Of a stretch of 49,098 nucleotides of DNA, positions 1-11,135 are shown one piece after another. The position numbers were made by a program, and so were the translations under genes. This DNA comes from Chloroflexota bacterium. Its GTDB lineage: Bacteria; Chloroflexota; Dehalococcoidia; UBA2979. The notes beneath the pieces were generated by a model. It saw only the letters and a program-made list of their open reading frames with translations. It was not told the DNA's origin and made no database searches. Numbering within the stretch: position 1 is the stretch's first letter; every line of letters starts with the position of its first letter. Where the stretch lies: assembly GCA_003228125.1 (NCBI GenBank), contig QGNP01000003.1, positions 78,475 to 127,572 on the forward strand, written 5' to 3'.

Positions 1-125
1 AATACGGTTTAGGAAATGAATTTGGTATTTCCACACAAAAGCTACACGCAAGAGGACCAATGGGACTCCGAGAACTCACATCATATAAATGGATAATATC
101 TGGCAATGGCCAGATAAGAAAATAA
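1..125 (+). CDS. proA: Glutamate-5-semialdehyde dehydrogenase, C-terminal fragment (gene runs off the left edge)
   Basis: The first complete codon is at position 3 and the frame stops at 123-125. The 40 visible residues contain [13 protein letters not shown] followed by LTSYKW and GQIR, which is the conserved C-terminal end of ProA (gamma-glutamyl phosphate reductase). ProA makes glutamate-5-semialdehyde with NADPH in proline biosynthesis. The catalytic and cofactor-binding parts lie outside the window. The next gene begins 33 bases downstream on the same strand, so the two may share a transcript. The family call rests on a short but very characteristic tail. Confidence 0.85.
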   Translation, partial: YGLGNEFGISTQKLHARGPMGLRELTSYKWIISGNGQIRK

Positions 126-158
126 ATATTTAACAGAAGGACACATTAAAGGCAAAAT

Positions 159-887
159 ATGAATTACAATATTGAAGGGATTACTTTAGATCTTGATGAC
201 ACTTTAGTAGATTCTCGTTCAGCTTGGAAAAATGGTTTTAAAAAAACTTTTTCAGATTTAATATGTTTAAATAAACAAACTACTTCACAATTTAACTTAG
301 ATACTATTTATATAGAATATACACAAATAGTATCTACTAGTCATGAAACAGCAAAAAGTAGCGAGTGGAGTGAAGACATCGCTAAAATTAGCTACAAAGA
401 AATTTCAAAAAAATATCTCAATATTGAAATAAACATAAATGAAATTTGGAATAATTTTGAAAAAGAATGGCAAGCAAGCATAGATTTATTTCCTGAAAGT
501 TTAGAAATAATTAAAAACTTATCTACAAAATATAAATTAGGAATGATAACCAACGGTTTATCTGCTCATCAAAGATTTAAAATTGAAAAATTTTCCTTAG
601 AAAAATTTTTCAATTGCATTTTAATTTCTGAGGAATTCGGGAATCAAAAACCAGATAAATCAATTTTTAATAAGGCTACCGAACTCATGAAAATTAAACC
701 TCAAGAAATAATTCATATTGGTGACAACCCAGCCCATGATGTAATTGGAGCAAATAATTCAGAAATAATTTCTTGCTGGATTAAAAGAAAAAACAATTGG
801 TATAAAGAAAATATAAATATTAGACCAGATTATACAATTAAAAATCTTAAAGAAATAATTCAAATTATAGACCTGCATAATGATTAA
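159..887 (+). CDS. HAD-superfamily hydrolase (phosphatase, YjjG/phosphoglycolate-phosphatase-like)
   Basis: This 242-residue protein has all four haloacid-dehalogenase motifs in order. Motif I is DLDDT with nucleophile D11 and acid D13. Motif II is ITNG near residues 130-133. The motif III lysine is K164 in NQKPDKS. Motif IV is GDNPAHD at 188-194. A helical cap of roughly residues 20-110 lies between motifs I and II, as in C1-cap HAD phosphatases that remove phosphate from small metabolites or nucleotides. The substrate cannot be told from sequence. The protein is probably cytoplasmic, with no signal or membrane segment. Its last codons overlap the start of the next small gene by eight bases, suggesting translational coupling. 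Superfamily assignment is firm; the specific function is unknown. Confidence 0.85.
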   Translation: MNYNIEGITLDLDDTLVDSRSAWKNGFKKTFSDLICLNKQTTSQFNLDTIYIEYTQIVSTSHETAKSSEWSEDIAKISYKEISKKYLNIEININEIWNNFEKEWQASIDLFPESLEIIKNLSTKYKLGMITNGLSAHQRFKIEKFSLEKFFNCILISEEFGNQKPDKSIFNKATELMKIKPQEIIHIGDNPAHDVIGANNSEIISCWIKRKNNWYKENINIRPDYTIKNLKEIIQIIDLHND

Positions 888-1035
888 AATAATATTACTA
901 ATCGTCCTTGTTGTAATTATTATTTGGAGGTACAGATATAAAAATTTGACAAAAATGAAAAAAAAAATTGAAACAGTTCTTTATGCATACGTATTGGCAA
1001 TAATTATTTCTAGTATATTTAGGACAATTTTTTAA
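880..1035 (+). CDS. Small two-segment membrane protein, 51 residues, unknown function
   Basis: An ATG at 880 overlaps the end of the HAD gene by eight bases. It opens a 51-codon frame that ends with TAA at 1033-1035, directly against the TTG start of the next gene. The product is mostly hydrophobic: a strongly hydrophobic stretch at residues 4-16, a basic middle (roughly 17-29, with many Lys and Arg), and a second hydrophobic stretch at about 33-47. That fits a two-pass inner-membrane hairpin or an anchored small protein. I do not recognise a family. Support comes from the exact fit between two neighbours with no spare bases, plus a sensible membrane-protein composition. Confidence 0.6.
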   Translation: MIKIILLIVLVVIIIWRYRYKNLTKMKKKIETVLYAYVLAIIISSIFRTIF

Positions 1036-2160
1036 TTGATAACTATAAAAAATCTAATACTTATTACACTTCTATGGTCACTAGTAATTTTTATAGTTAT
1101 CAATTTTCTTAATACACAAAAATCAAATGTATATCAACCAATTGACGAACTTCATAAAAATAACAAAGTGGATATTTATCGAGATTTTTATATGGGATTC
1201 AACCTAGTATCAACTAGTAATTTACAAAAAAGATCTGCTGATTTAAAGAAAATTCTTACTCATGGTGATATAGCAATGATTATCAAAAATCCAAATTGGG
1301 AATTATTAATTAATCAAAACAAGAATTTTTATGAATCAAAAGCAATGGAGCAAATGTCCTTAGAAAGAAATCTAATCAAAAAAAATGAAAAGAAATTATT
1401 ATTGGCATTAAATATTTTTGATTACAAAAATAAAGAAAAATTAGCTAATCTTCCAAATGTATTTTACAATTTAACAAAAGAAGAGCAACGCCTTAAAAAA
1501 GGAACTGTCATTTATAAAAGTCTCATTGAAGAAATTATTTTTCTAGCTGATATCTATGAACCAGAATATTTTGCACTAGGATTTGAAATTAATTCTACAT
1601 ATGAAAAAAATCCTGTCTATTTCAAAGATTTTCTCTTATTATATTTTGATGCTTATGATCAATTGAAAGACAAACATAGCAATATTAAAATTTTTCCTAC
1701 ATTTCAATATGAAGAACTATTAGGCACTATGCCAAACCAGCCTACGCATGCACCTAGATGGGAAATTGTTAATGATTTTGCAAATAAAATAGACTTATTT
1801 GCAATTTCTTCATCTCCATCAAAGTTTACAAAAATTCAAAGAAAAATACCTCTAAATTATTATTCGCAACTATCGAAAATAACTTCATTGCCAATAATTT
1901 TTACAGGCATAGGTTTTGAAGGAGCCGCTAATAACATTCCTAATGTGGCAACAATGGAAGAACAGTATAAATTTATCAGTTGGCTTTTTAATTCTATAGT
2001 AGAAATAAAAGTTGAAGCACTCGTTTGGATGCTATTAGAAGATTATATAAATCAAGACTCAAGAAACACAAACTATTATGGCTTAATACAAGAAGAGAAT
2101 AAATCAAATAAAAAATCTTGGGATATTTGGCAATCACATTTAAACTACAAAAAAAAATAA
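1036..2160 (+). CDS. Membrane-anchored protein of unknown function, possibly TIM-barrel glycosidase-like
   Basis: This is a 374-residue protein with a TTG start that directly abuts the stop of the preceding small gene. Residues 4-24 form a hydrophobic segment suitable for a signal anchor, so the rest probably faces outside the cytoplasmic membrane. The body alternates hydrophobic strands and helices. It has ALGFEINSTYEK near residues 180-190, FPTFQYEELLG near 225-235, and a late stretch ending in WMLLEDY. The pattern resembles (beta/alpha)8-barrel extracellular glycosidases such as GH53-type proteins, where an E-I-N strand end carries an acidic residue. That resemblance is weak and by eye only. 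No lipobox cysteine is visible. Function unknown. Confidence 0.55.
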   Translation: MITIKNLILITLLWSLVIFIVINFLNTQKSNVYQPIDELHKNNKVDIYRDFYMGFNLVSTSNLQKRSADLKKILTHGDIAMIIKNPNWELLINQNKNFYESKAMEQMSLERNLIKKNEKKLLLALNIFDYKNKEKLANLPNVFYNLTKEEQRLKKGTVIYKSLIEEIIFLADIYEPEYFALGFEINSTYEKNPVYFKDFLLLYFDAYDQLKDKHSNIKIFPTFQYEELLGTMPNQPTHAPRWEIVNDFANKIDLFAISSSPSKFTKIQRKIPLNYYSQLSKITSLPIIFTGIGFEGAANNIPNVATMEEQYKFISWLFNSIVEIKVEALVWMLLEDYINQDSRNTNYYGLIQEENKSNKKSWDIWQSHLNYKKK

Positions 2161-2275
2161 AAAATTAATTTTCTTTGCTTTACAGAAGCAATATTTGGAA
2201 GTATCATAATCATTCTGATTCATAGACTGAACCTGTTAAACATATGTCTTTATAGTACGAATAGGAGTAAAAATT

Positions 2276-2304
2276 GTTCGCAATAATTAAAGCGGACTTT
2301 TTTT
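2276..2304 (+). terminator. Hairpin plus T run in the rpoB leader (terminator or attenuator)
   Basis: GTTCGC at 2276-2281 pairs with GCGGAC at 2292-2297 (six pairs, one of them G-U) across a ten-base AT loop, and seven T residues follow at 2298-2304. This has the form of an intrinsic terminator. It lies about 30 bases before the rpoB start, so it could end the upstream transcript or attenuate rpoBC. A weak -10-like TATAGT at 2251-2256 precedes it; I see no good -35. The rest of the 174-base gap shows no gene. Confidence 0.5.
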
Positions 2305-2334
2305 ATGACCTCTACTATTTAGAAAGGAACCCAC

Positions 2335-5300
2335 GTGACAATAAACAACTATAACGCTCCAAAATTAATAAGAGATTTTGGTTCATCTAAGCATGTCCAA
2401 GACATGCCAAATTTAATTGATATTGTAACTAATTCATATGAATCGTTTCTTCAATCTGATTTGAGAGAACTATTTGATGAAATTTCACCTATTGCTGATT
2501 TTACTGGAAATCACATGGAATTAGCTTTTAAAGATTACAGGTTAGAGCCTTCAAAATATACTGAAGATGAGGCAAGAATTCATGATGCTACATACGCATA
2601 TAGAATTTTTGCAAATTTAGAATTGTTAATTAAGCAAACTGGAGAAATTAAAGAACAAGAAATTTTTGTTGGTGAAATACCAATGATGACCGGACAAGGT
2701 ACGTTTATAGTAAATGGAGCTGAAAGAGTTGTTGTTTCGCAGTTAGTTAGATCTCCTGGAGTATATTTTACTAACACAACTGATGCAGTCACTGGAAAAA
2801 GATTAGCAGCAGGAAAATTAATTCCTAACAGAGGTGCTTGGCTAGAATTCGAAACTTCTGCTAGGGACTGGATATCTGTAAAAATAGATAGAAAAAGAAA
2901 AATTCCTGTCACAATTTTTTTAAAAGCATTAGATAATGATCCTTCATTGCCACAAGAAGAACTTGGTACAAATGAAAGAATTAGGGATATGTTCAAAAGC
3001 ATAGACACCGATGATGATGGTATTGATTTTATTGAACAAACCTTAGCAAGAGATGGAGCAATAAATAAAGAAGAGGCTCTGATAGATTTTTATAAAAGAA
3101 TGAGGCCAGGAGATCCTGCGTCAGTAGAAAATGCCATCCAACTTATTGAAACTTCCTTTTTCAGTGAAAGAAGATATGATCTTGGTAGAGTGGGTCGATA
3201 CAAATTAAATCAGAAACTAGACAATCCAGAAACTGACGCATCCACAGTGCTTAATAGATCTGATATTGTATCAATAATTAAAGCGGTCATTTTGATTAAT
3301 CAATCAAAAAGAGAAGCAGATGATATTGATCATTTAAGCAATAGAAGAGTTAGATCAGTTGGTGAATTACTGAGAAATCAAATTAGAATTGGATTGCTCA
3401 GACTTGAAAGGGTAATTAAAGAAAGAATGACCATCACGGATGTAGAAGAAGCAACTCCGTCTTCGTTGATCAATATCAGGCCAGTAGTAGCATCCATTAA
3501 AGAGTTTTTTGGAAGCTCTCAGCTTTCTCAATTTATGGATCAAGTTAACCCACTTGCAGAAATTGCACACAAGAGAAGGCTTTCAGCACTTGGACCTGGC
3601 GGTTTGTCTAGGGACAGAGCGGGCTTTGATGTAAGAGATGTTCATCATAGTCATTATGGTAGAATTTGCCCAATAGAAACCCCTGAAGGGCCGAACATTG
3701 GATTAATTGGAAATCTAGCAACATATGGTGAAATAAATAATTATGGTTTTATTGAGACTCCATATAGGCCAATTAAATCTTCAATTCATATTAATAGCAA
3801 AGAGTTGATAGGAAGAATCATTGATGCTGATGTTAAAAATAAAACAAAGCTCATAGCTAAAAAAGGAGAAAAAATTAATCCTGAACTAGCCACTGCAATA
3901 AAAAACGGATCCCTAGAAAAAGAAATTAAAGTTAAGCCTTTTGCTTCTGTAGAATCAATACTTTTAGATGCATATAACGAAGATGCCTTCTATATTGCTC
4001 CGGCAAGTACTAAATTAGATGACAACGGCAATATTACTCAAGAAAAAATAGAAGTAAGGCATGGACCTGAATTACTACTAGTAGAACCACATCAAATTGA
4101 TTATTTAGATGTTTCACCGAAACAAATAGTATCAGTAGCTGCAGCATTAATTCCTTTTTTAGAACATGACGATGCAAACAGAGCATTAATGGGAGCAAAT
4201 ATGCAGAGGCAAGCAGTCCCATTAATCAAAGCTGAGCCTCCACTTGTAGGTACCGGAATGGAAACTCAGGCTGCAAGAGATTCAGGACAAGTAATTGTTG
4301 CAAAAGAAGCTGGAACAATACTATTAGCTAGCGGCAATAGTATAACAGTAAAATATAAAACAGGAAAAGAAGAGCAATTTCCATTAATGAAATTTGTTAG
4401 AACTAATCAAGGAACTTGTATCAATCAAAGGCCGATATTAATGCAAGGTGATGAATTTTCTAAAGGAGATCTATTAGCTGACTCAAGCTCAACTAGAGAT
4501 GGTGAACTTGCATTAGGGCAATCTGCATTAGTTGCATACATGTCTTGGGAGGGATATAACTACGAAGATGCTATTATTCTTTCACAAAGTATTATTCGTG
4601 AAGATAAATTTTCTTCCATTCATATTGAAAAATATGAAATTGAAGCAAGGGACACGAAGCTTGGTCCAGAAGAAATTACTAATGACATACCAAATATTAG
4701 TGAAGAGTCCTTGTCTAGCTTAGATGAAAATGGAGTTATTCGAATAGGTGCAGAAGTAAAAGAAAATGACATTCTCGTTGGTAAGATTACTCCAAGAGGA
4801 GAGACTGAACTAACCCCTGAAGAAAAATTATTAAGAGCAATATTTGGCGAAAAAGCACGAGAAGTTAAAGATACTTCATTAAGAGTTCCTCATGGTGAAA
4901 AAGGCACTGTTATAGATGTAAAAGTTTTTAATAGAATAGACAACGATGACTTACCTAATGATGTTAATGAAATGGTAAAAGTTATCGTTGCTCATAAAAG
5001 AAAAATTACTGCTGGAGACAAAATGGCAGGAAGGCATGGCAACAAAGGAGTAGTGTCAATAATTGTTCCGCTAGAGGATATGCCATATCAAGAAGATGGT
5101 TCAACTTTAGAAATAATTTTAAACCCTATTGGCGTTCCTTCAAGAATGAACATTGGCCAAATATACGAAACTCATCTTGGCCTTGCAGCAAATACACTTG
5201 GTTACAGAGCAATCACTCCAGTATTTGATGGAGCAGAGGATTTAGATATCCAAGATCAATTAGGTTTAACTTGGTTAATGATTCAAAGTGAATCCTTATT

Positions 5301-6054
5301 AACAACTAAAAAATTAAACAATGATCTTGGTGAAAATATAAATTGGGATAAATTTAAACATTATTTAACTGAACTTAATTTTGATTCTGAAAAAATTATT
5401 AAAAATACAACTAAAGGAAACTATAAAAGAATTGCTCAACAAATTTGGTTAGAGCAACGTGGTAAAAAAGCAATTCGAGATTTGCCTGATGAAGAATTAA
5501 ATATAAAAACAATTCAAATTTCCAAAGAAATAAATGAACCTGCCCCAGTTATGGGAAAAGTCAAACTATTTGATGGAAAAACAGGAGAGGCTTTTGATCA
5601 ACCAGTGACAGTTGGTTTTACTTATATGATGAAATTGATTCACCTTGTAGACGATAAAATACATGCAAGATCAACTGGTCCTTATTCATTAATCACTCAA
5701 CAGCCATTAGGTGGAAAAGCACAATTTGGAGGACAAAGATTTGGAGAAATGGAAGTGTGGGCTCTAGAAGCCTACGGTGCAGCAAATGTTTTACAAGAAA
5801 TGCTGACAGTAAAATCAGATGACATTGTAGGTCGTGTTAAAACATATGAAGCAATCGTAAAAGGCGAGACTTTATTTGAACCAGGAATTCCAGAATCATT
5901 TAAGGTGCTCGTTAAAGAACTGCAATCATTAGGCTTGGCAGTTGAAGTATTAAATGAAGAACAAGAAAAGCATGAATTTGATGATCATGGATTAGTTGAA
6001 ACAGTGCCAAAGCTAGGTATTAATCTTAAAGGAAGAGAATTAGGAGATAGATAA
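2335..6054 (+). CDS. rpoB: DNA-directed RNA polymerase subunit beta
   Basis: This 1239-residue protein has a GTG start and an AAAGGA ribosome site eight bases upstream. It forms the beta side of the RNA polymerase active centre. The rifampicin pocket runs from about residue 391. Residues equivalent to E. coli D516, H526 and S531 are the sensitive types (D402, H412, S417), while the position of E. coli N518 is V404. Further hallmarks are [31 protein letters not shown] in the [10 protein letters not shown] loop, and the C-terminal stretch with [18 protein letters not shown]. The stop overlaps the rpoC start as TAATG, so the two subunits are translated together. The usual rplKAJL genes are not upstream; they lie about 7 kb downstream. 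Confidence 0.98.
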   Translation: MTINNYNAPKLIRDFGSSKHVQDMPNLIDIVTNSYESFLQSDLRELFDEISPIADFTGNHMELAFKDYRLEPSKYTEDEARIHDATYAYRIFANLELLIKQTGEIKEQEIFVGEIPMMTGQGTFIVNGAERVVVSQLVRSPGVYFTNTTDAVTGKRLAAGKLIPNRGAWLEFETSARDWISVKIDRKRKIPVTIFLKALDNDPSLPQEELGTNERIRDMFKSIDTDDDGIDFIEQTLARDGAINKEEALIDFYKRMRPGDPASVENAIQLIETSFFSERRYDLGRVGRYKLNQKLDNPETDASTVLNRSDIVSIIKAVILINQSKREADDIDHLSNRRVRSVGELLRNQIRIGLLRLERVIKERMTITDVEEATPSSLINIRPVVASIKEFFGSSQLSQFMDQVNPLAEIAHKRRLSALGPGGLSRDRAGFDVRDVHHSHYGRICPIETPEGPNIGLIGNLATYGEINNYGFIETPYRPIKSSIHINSKELIGRIIDADVKNKTKLIAKKGEKINPELATAIKNGSLEKEIKVKPFASVESILLDAYNEDAFYIAPASTKLDDNGNITQEKIEVRHGPELLLVEPHQIDYLDVSPKQIVSVAAALIPFLEHDDANRALMGANMQRQAVPLIKAEPPLVGTGMETQAARDSGQVIVAKEAGTILLASGNSITVKYKTGKEEQFPLMKFVRTNQGTCINQRPILMQGDEFSKGDLLADSSSTRDGELALGQSALVAYMSWEGYNYEDAIILSQSIIREDKFSSIHIEKYEIEARDTKLGPEEITNDIPNISEESLSSLDENGVIRIGAEVKENDILVGKITPRGETELTPEEKLLRAIFGEKAREVKDTSLRVPHGEKGTVIDVKVFNRIDNDDLPNDVNEMVKVIVAHKRKITAGDKMAGRHGNKGVVSIIVPLEDMPYQEDGSTLEIILNPIGVPSRMNIGQIYETHLGLAANTLGYRAITPVFDGAEDLDIQDQLGLTWLMIQSESLLTTKKLNNDLGENINWDKFKHYLTELNFDSEKIIKNTTKGNYKRIAQQIWLEQRGKKAIRDLPDEELNIKTIQISKEINEPAPVMGKVKLFDGKTGEAFDQPVTVGFTYMMKLIHLVDDKIHARSTGPYSLITQQPLGGKAQFGGQRFGEMEVWALEAYGAANVLQEMLTVKSDDIVGRVKTYEAIVKGETLFEPGIPESFKVLVKELQSLGLAVEVLNEEQEKHEFDDHGLVETVPKLGINLKGRELGDR

Positions 6055-9000
6055 TGGATGAATCAGGAAGATTTTCAGCAATTAAATTATTATTAGCTTC
6101 AACAGAACAAGTCAAATCTTGGTCTCATGGTGAAGTCTTACGTCCAGAAACTATTAATTATCGAACATTGAAACCTGAAAAGGATGGCTTGTTCTGTGAA
6201 AAAATTTTTGGTCCAGTTAAAGACTTTGATTGTGGATGCGGTAAGTACAAAGGAGTCAGATACAAAGGAATTAAGTGTGACAAATGCGGAGTAGAAGTTA
6301 CAAGAAGTAAAGTCAGACGGGAAAGAATGGGTCATCTCCAATTGGCTGCTCCAGTAGCCCATATTTGGTTTTCAAAAGGAGTACCTAGTAGATTAAGTCT
6401 CATTCTAGACATTCCTCCAAAAAGTTTAGATAAAATATTATATTTTTCACATTATTTAGTGACTGAAGTTAATCAAGAAGCAAAAAAACAAGCAATTGCT
6501 GCATTAAATGATGACATTGATAAAGAATTAAAAGTATTTTCTTCTGACGATCTAATATTAATTGATATTAGAGAAAAGGTATTAGAAGAGGAGATTGAAA
6601 AAGAGAAAAAAATATTTGCAGAAGAATTAAGCGTGCTTGAGCAAGAAAAAAACACATTAATTGATGAACATATTTCTAACGCAAAAGAAATGAAAAGCAA
6701 TCTTCAAGCTAATATTGATAGCAAATTAAAAAAACAGCTTAAAATTGGGAAAAATGTTGTTGGAAAAAGAAGTGACATTATTACAGTTGAATTGATAGAA
6801 CAACTAAAAAAAGCCACTGAAAAAACAATTGAGGATGTTGAAAAACACATAGAAAAAAATCATCTTAAAATTCAAAAAATCTCAGAAAGAAAACAACTTA
6901 AACTAACAAATGCTGCAAATAAAGAATTAGTTCCTGTTAAAAAAAGAGTTGCTAATTCAAGAGTGAGACTTTCAGATGAATACTCTAGGTATCAAAAATG
7001 GTTAAACGAATTAGAAGATCCAGTTATTGCTGATAAATTGCTTATTTTAAGTGAGACAGAATTTAGAGACTATGAAGAAAAATTTGGCCTTGTTTTTAAA
7101 TGTGAGATGGGTGCAGAAGCTGTAAAATCAATTTTAGATCGAATTGATCTCGATTCTTTAAGTCTTAAATTATCAAGTGAAATAACTCATGCTTCTTTCC
7201 AAAAACTTCAAAAATCTGCTAAGAGGCTAAGATTAATCGAATCTATGCGTAAATCAAATAATAAGCCATCATGGATGATTATGAATGTTTTACCGATACT
7301 TCCCCCAGATTTAAGACCAATGGTTCAGTTAGATGGAGGAAGATTTGCCACATCAGATCTAAACGATCTTTATAGAAGAGTTATTAATAGAAACAATAGA
7401 CTTAAAAGATTAATAGGCCTTGGTGCACCAGACATTATTATAAAAAATGAAAAAAGAATGCTTCAAGAATCTGTAGATTCATTAATTGATAATGGCAGAA
7501 GAGGCAAGCCTATTTCAGGAACTGGCAGCCACAAATTAAAATCTTTATCTGATTTAATAAAGGGAAAGCAAGGACGATTTAGGCAAAATCTATTGGGAAA
7601 AAGAGTAGACTACTCTGGAAGATCTGTCATTATTGTTGGCCCTAGTTTAAGATTAGACCAATGTGGCATACCTAAAAAAATGGCACTCGAATTATTCAAG
7701 CCATTTGTAATGCATAATTTGTTTAAATTAGGATTTGCCCAAAATATAAAGAGTGCAAAGAGAATAGTAGAAAGAGGAGACAAAGAAGTTTGGGATGTCT
7801 TAGAAGAAGTAATTAAAGAAAGGCCTGTTTTATTAAACAGAGCACCTACTTTGCATAGATTAGGTATTCAGGCTTTCGAGCCAATACTTGTTGAAGGCAA
7901 CGCTATTCAATTGCACCCACTTGTATGTTTTGCTTATAATGCAGATTTTGATGGCGATCAAATGGCTGTTCATGTACCTCTTTCATATCCTGCAGTTGCT
8001 GAAGCAAGACAAATAATGCTTTCAACAAAAAATCTTCTTGCGCCATCAGATGGAAGCCCAGTAGTAGCCCCTACTTTAGACATGGTCCTAGGTTGTTACT
8101 ACATGACATATAAAGAACAAAAATTAATTGATGCAGCTGATGTAAAGAAGCTACATGTTTTTGGTAATCTAGAAGATGTATTAACATATTATGAATTAAA
8201 AAAATTAACCTTGCATGATATAATTATTTTTAGATACAACAACAAAATGCTCACAACGACTGTTGGAAGAGTTATTTTTAATGATGTTGTGCCAGACGAA
8301 ATAGATTTCCAAAATAGAGCAATGGATAAAATAGCACTTAAAGATATTGTTTTTGAAGCATACACTAGGTTTGGTAATGAACGAACAGCTCTTTTTGTTG
8401 ACGACATCAAAGATATTGGATTCAAGTATGCTACAAAATCAGGATTAACAATATCAAGCTCTGATATTAATGTTCCAGGTGGCAAAAAAGCATTAATGCT
8501 CGAAGCAGATAAAAAAGTTGATGCAATGGAAGAGCAATTCCAACTTGGTCTTGTGACTAAAGAAGAAAAATATGCCTTTGCAATAGAACTATGGTCGAAA
8601 GTTTCTGATGATATGGGGATTATGTTAAATGATTCATTGGATCCTCATGGACCACTTGCAATGATGTCTCATTCAGGCGCAAAAGGTAACATTGCTCAGA
8701 TAAGACAAATGGCTGGACTAAGAGGGTTAATGTCTGGACCAACAGGTAAAATTATAGATTTACCTATCCGATCTTCATTTAAAGAAGGCTTAAGTGTTCT
8801 AGAATATTTTATTTCTACTCATGGAGCAAGAAAAGGTCTTGCAGATACCGCTCTAAGAACAGCAGATTCAGGTTATTTAACTAGAAGAATGATCGATGTA
8901 GCACAAGACATAATTATTACTTCAGAAGATTGCATCTTGGATGATAATTCAGTTATTCCTGGTATTGTAAAAATGGATACTAGCGATTCTGACGATGGAT

Positions 9001-10421
9001 TGGGTTCCCCGCTTACGGAAAAGATTACAGGTAGATTTACTGCTCAAGAAATTTTAGATCCAGAAAATAGTGATAAATTGCTAAAAAAGAATGGTGAAAT
9101 TACAAAAGAAATTGTAAAAAAATTAGCTTCTAAGTTAATTAAAAAAGTTAAAGTTCGCTCTCCATTAACATGCACAACAAAAAAGGGTCTCTGTAGAAAA
9201 TGTTATGGAATTTCATTGGCTACAGGTAATTTAGTTGAATTTGCTGTAGCAGTTGGAATTATTGCTGCGCAATCAATTGGAGAACCAGGTACTCAATTAA
9301 CAATGCGAACTTTTCATACTGGTGGAGTTGCTGGTGGCTTTGACATAACATCTGGTTTACCAAGAGTAGAGGAAATATTTGAAGCAAGAAAGCCAAAAGG
9401 TCAAGCATTAATCGCAGGCATACATGGAACTGTTGAATTATTAAAAGAAGATAATCAAAGAAGTATCAAAATTGTTAGTAACGATGAATTTACATATCAA
9501 TATCAACTTCCAAAACATTTTTCATCATTGGTTAGCAATAATGATGAAGTTGATACGGACGAACTTATTGCTGAATTTAACACTAAAGAATCTGGTGACT
9601 CCAATGCCATAACTGCACCTATAACTGCAAAATATCCGGGCAAAGTTAAGATTGTTAATGGTTCAAATGGATTAAAAAATATAGTTATATCTACAAATAA
9701 AACATTTGAGGATGAGTATAAAATTCCTGCAAATGCAAGAGTACAGATAGACACTGGTGATTTCGTTAGAGCAGGTACTCAGCTTACGGAAGGAGCAATA
9801 GATCCTCAAGAAATTTTAAAAATTAATGGTCCTGAAGCTGTACAAGTATACCTTGTTGATGAAGTACAAAGAGTTTATAAATCTCAAGGAGTCAACATAA
9901 ATGATATTCATATAGAAGTAATCGTAAGGCAAATGATGCGTAAAGTAAAAATACAAGATCCAGGTGATAGTAATTTGTTACCAAATGAACTTTCGGACAA
10001 ATGGAGTTTTGAAAAAATGAATACAGATATTGTTGTTGCTGGAGGCAAGCCTGCGACTGCTATACCAGTGTTAATGGGTGTTACCAAAGCATCATTATCA
10101 ACTGAATCTTTTTTGGCTGCTGCATCATTTCAAGAGACAACAAGGGTGCTTACAGAAGCTGCTATTTCAGGCAAAGTAGATCCTTTATATGGATTAAAGG
10201 AAAATGTAATTATTGGAAAATTAATCCCTGCAAGAGCAGAGGTTACAGTGGAAATTCCCGAACGTATTCCAGAAATGCAGCTTCCTGAATCAATTATTTT
10301 ACCATTTATGTTTGATTTTGAAAGAGAAGAAGTTGAAAAATTGAATATAGAAGCCGTTGATCAAATCAAGCAAGAACCAACTAAAACAGTGCCTGAAAGA
10401 TTCGTTGCAAGTCCAGAATAA
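6054..10421 (+). CDS. rpoC: DNA-directed RNA polymerase subunit beta'
   Basis: This is a 1455-residue protein. The first zinc site uses C60, C62, C75 and C78. The catalytic loop NADFDGDQM is at about residues 629-637, with its three magnesium-binding aspartates. The bridge-helix and trigger-loop region follows, with [21 protein letters not shown] second zinc cluster ([13 protein letters not shown]) and the late [16 protein letters not shown] motif are also present. Between roughly residues 140 and 310 there is a highly charged, Lys/Glu-rich insertion predicted to be coiled coil, longer than in E. coli and like those of Chloroflexota and some other phyla. It starts one base inside the end of rpoB. 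The next gene, ispD, starts 27 bases after its stop. Confidence 0.98.
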   Translation: MDESGRFSAIKLLLASTEQVKSWSHGEVLRPETINYRTLKPEKDGLFCEKIFGPVKDFDCGCGKYKGVRYKGIKCDKCGVEVTRSKVRRERMGHLQLAAPVAHIWFSKGVPSRLSLILDIPPKSLDKILYFSHYLVTEVNQEAKKQAIAALNDDIDKELKVFSSDDLILIDIREKVLEEEIEKEKKIFAEELSVLEQEKNTLIDEHISNAKEMKSNLQANIDSKLKKQLKIGKNVVGKRSDIITVELIEQLKKATEKTIEDVEKHIEKNHLKIQKISERKQLKLTNAANKELVPVKKRVANSRVRLSDEYSRYQKWLNELEDPVIADKLLILSETEFRDYEEKFGLVFKCEMGAEAVKSILDRIDLDSLSLKLSSEITHASFQKLQKSAKRLRLIESMRKSNNKPSWMIMNVLPILPPDLRPMVQLDGGRFATSDLNDLYRRVINRNNRLKRLIGLGAPDIIIKNEKRMLQESVDSLIDNGRRGKPISGTGSHKLKSLSDLIKGKQGRFRQNLLGKRVDYSGRSVIIVGPSLRLDQCGIPKKMALELFKPFVMHNLFKLGFAQNIKSAKRIVERGDKEVWDVLEEVIKERPVLLNRAPTLHRLGIQAFEPILVEGNAIQLHPLVCFAYNADFDGDQMAVHVPLSYPAVAEARQIMLSTKNLLAPSDGSPVVAPTLDMVLGCYYMTYKEQKLIDAADVKKLHVFGNLEDVLTYYELKKLTLHDIIIFRYNNKMLTTTVGRVIFNDVVPDEIDFQNRAMDKIALKDIVFEAYTRFGNERTALFVDDIKDIGFKYATKSGLTISSSDINVPGGKKALMLEADKKVDAMEEQFQLGLVTKEEKYAFAIELWSKVSDDMGIMLNDSLDPHGPLAMMSHSGAKGNIAQIRQMAGLRGLMSGPTGKIIDLPIRSSFKEGLSVLEYFISTHGARKGLADTALRTADSGYLTRRMIDVAQDIIITSEDCILDDNSVIPGIVKMDTSDSDDGLGSPLTEKITGRFTAQEILDPENSDKLLKKNGEITKEIVKKLASKLIKKVKVRSPLTCTTKKGLCRKCYGISLATGNLVEFAVAVGIIAAQSIGEPGTQLTMRTFHTGGVAGGFDITSGLPRVEEIFEARKPKGQALIAGIHGTVELLKEDNQRSIKIVSNDEFTYQYQLPKHFSSLVSNNDEVDTDELIAEFNTKESGDSNAITAPITAKYPGKVKIVNGSNGLKNIVISTNKTFEDEYKIPANARVQIDTGDFVRAGTQLTEGAIDPQEILKINGPEAVQVYLVDEVQRVYKSQGVNINDIHIEVIVRQMMRKVKIQDPGDSNLLPNELSDKWSFEKMNTDIVVAGGKPATAIPVLMGVTKASLSTESFLAAASFQETTRVLTEAAISGKVDPLYGLKENVIIGKLIPARAEVTVEIPERIPEMQLPESIILPFMFDFEREEVEKLNIEAVDQIKQEPTKTVPERFVASPE

Positions 10422-10448
10422 AAAATTAATTGAAGAAAGATATCAAGT

Positions 10449-11120
10449 TTGCCAAACAATATAGTTGCAATTATTCTTGGTGCAGGCAGATCAAAAAGAA
10501 TGCATGGTGTTGATAAACTTTGGTATGAAGTAAATAAAACACCTCTAATAATTAAAACAATGGCGCAGTTTCTTGATATTTCAGATATTAATAAAATTAT
10601 AATTGTAGTGAATAAAAACAAAATAGGTAAATTAAGACAGAAAATTGACAACTCTAATTTAATAAATAATAAAAACATTGATAAAATACAAATAATATCA
10701 GGTGGGGACAAAAGACAAGATTCAGTGAAGAATGCATTAGCCATTGCTCAAGATGCAGGCTTTTATCTTGTACATGACGCAGCAAGGCCATTCGTTTCAA
10801 AAAAAATTATCAATAAAGTAATTAAAAATTTAGAAGTACATAAGGCCGTTGTGCCAACAATAAAAATTTACGATGCAATAAAAAAAATTAAAGGGAAGAG
10901 CATTATAAAAAATATAGAAAAAGAAAATATAGTACTAGCTCAGACACCTCAAGGTTTTGAAGGAAAAACTTTAAGAAAAGCTTACAAAGTACATAGTAAA
11001 AATGAAGCTACAGATTGCTCATCGTTAGTTTTGTTACTAGGTGAAAAAATAAAAATTATTAGTGGCGAACATAAAAATCAGAAAATAACAGTACAGGAAC
11101 ATTTAAAATATTTTAAATAA
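10449..11120 (+). CDS. ispD: 2-C-methyl-D-erythritol 4-phosphate cytidylyltransferase
   Basis: This 223-residue cytoplasmic enzyme joins CTP and MEP in the non-mevalonate isoprenoid pathway. The N-terminal nucleotide-binding loop reads ILGAGRSKRM and is followed by DK. Other family marks are GGDKRQDSV, HDAARPFV, QTPQGF and TDCSSLV; the last is usually TDDASLV, so the second acidic residue is Cys here. The start is TTG at 10449, with GAAAGA about nine bases upstream; no in-frame ATG precedes the conserved N-terminus. It is followed 15 bases later by ispF, the usual pairing of successive or near-successive pathway steps. IspE, which acts between the two, is not in the window. Confidence 0.93.
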   Translation: MPNNIVAIILGAGRSKRMHGVDKLWYEVNKTPLIIKTMAQFLDISDINKIIIVVNKNKIGKLRQKIDNSNLINNKNIDKIQIISGGDKRQDSVKNALAIAQDAGFYLVHDAARPFVSKKIINKVIKNLEVHKAVVPTIKIYDAIKKIKGKSIIKNIEKENIVLAQTPQGFEGKTLRKAYKVHSKNEATDCSSLVLLLGEKIKIISGEHKNQKITVQEHLKYFK

Positions 11121-11135
11121 TTGAGGAAATGACAG

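Noticed and set aside
943-948. TTGACA-like -35 element upstream of the 1036 gene
   Set aside because: It lies inside the small membrane-protein gene and has no matching -10 at the right distance.
2580-3008. Open frame of 142 residues on the minus strand inside rpoB
   Set aside because: It is the antisense shadow of a conserved rpoB region, with a Ser/Ile/Pro-rich composition and no family features. Many similar shadows occur opposite rpoC, tuf, dnaK, rho and obg.
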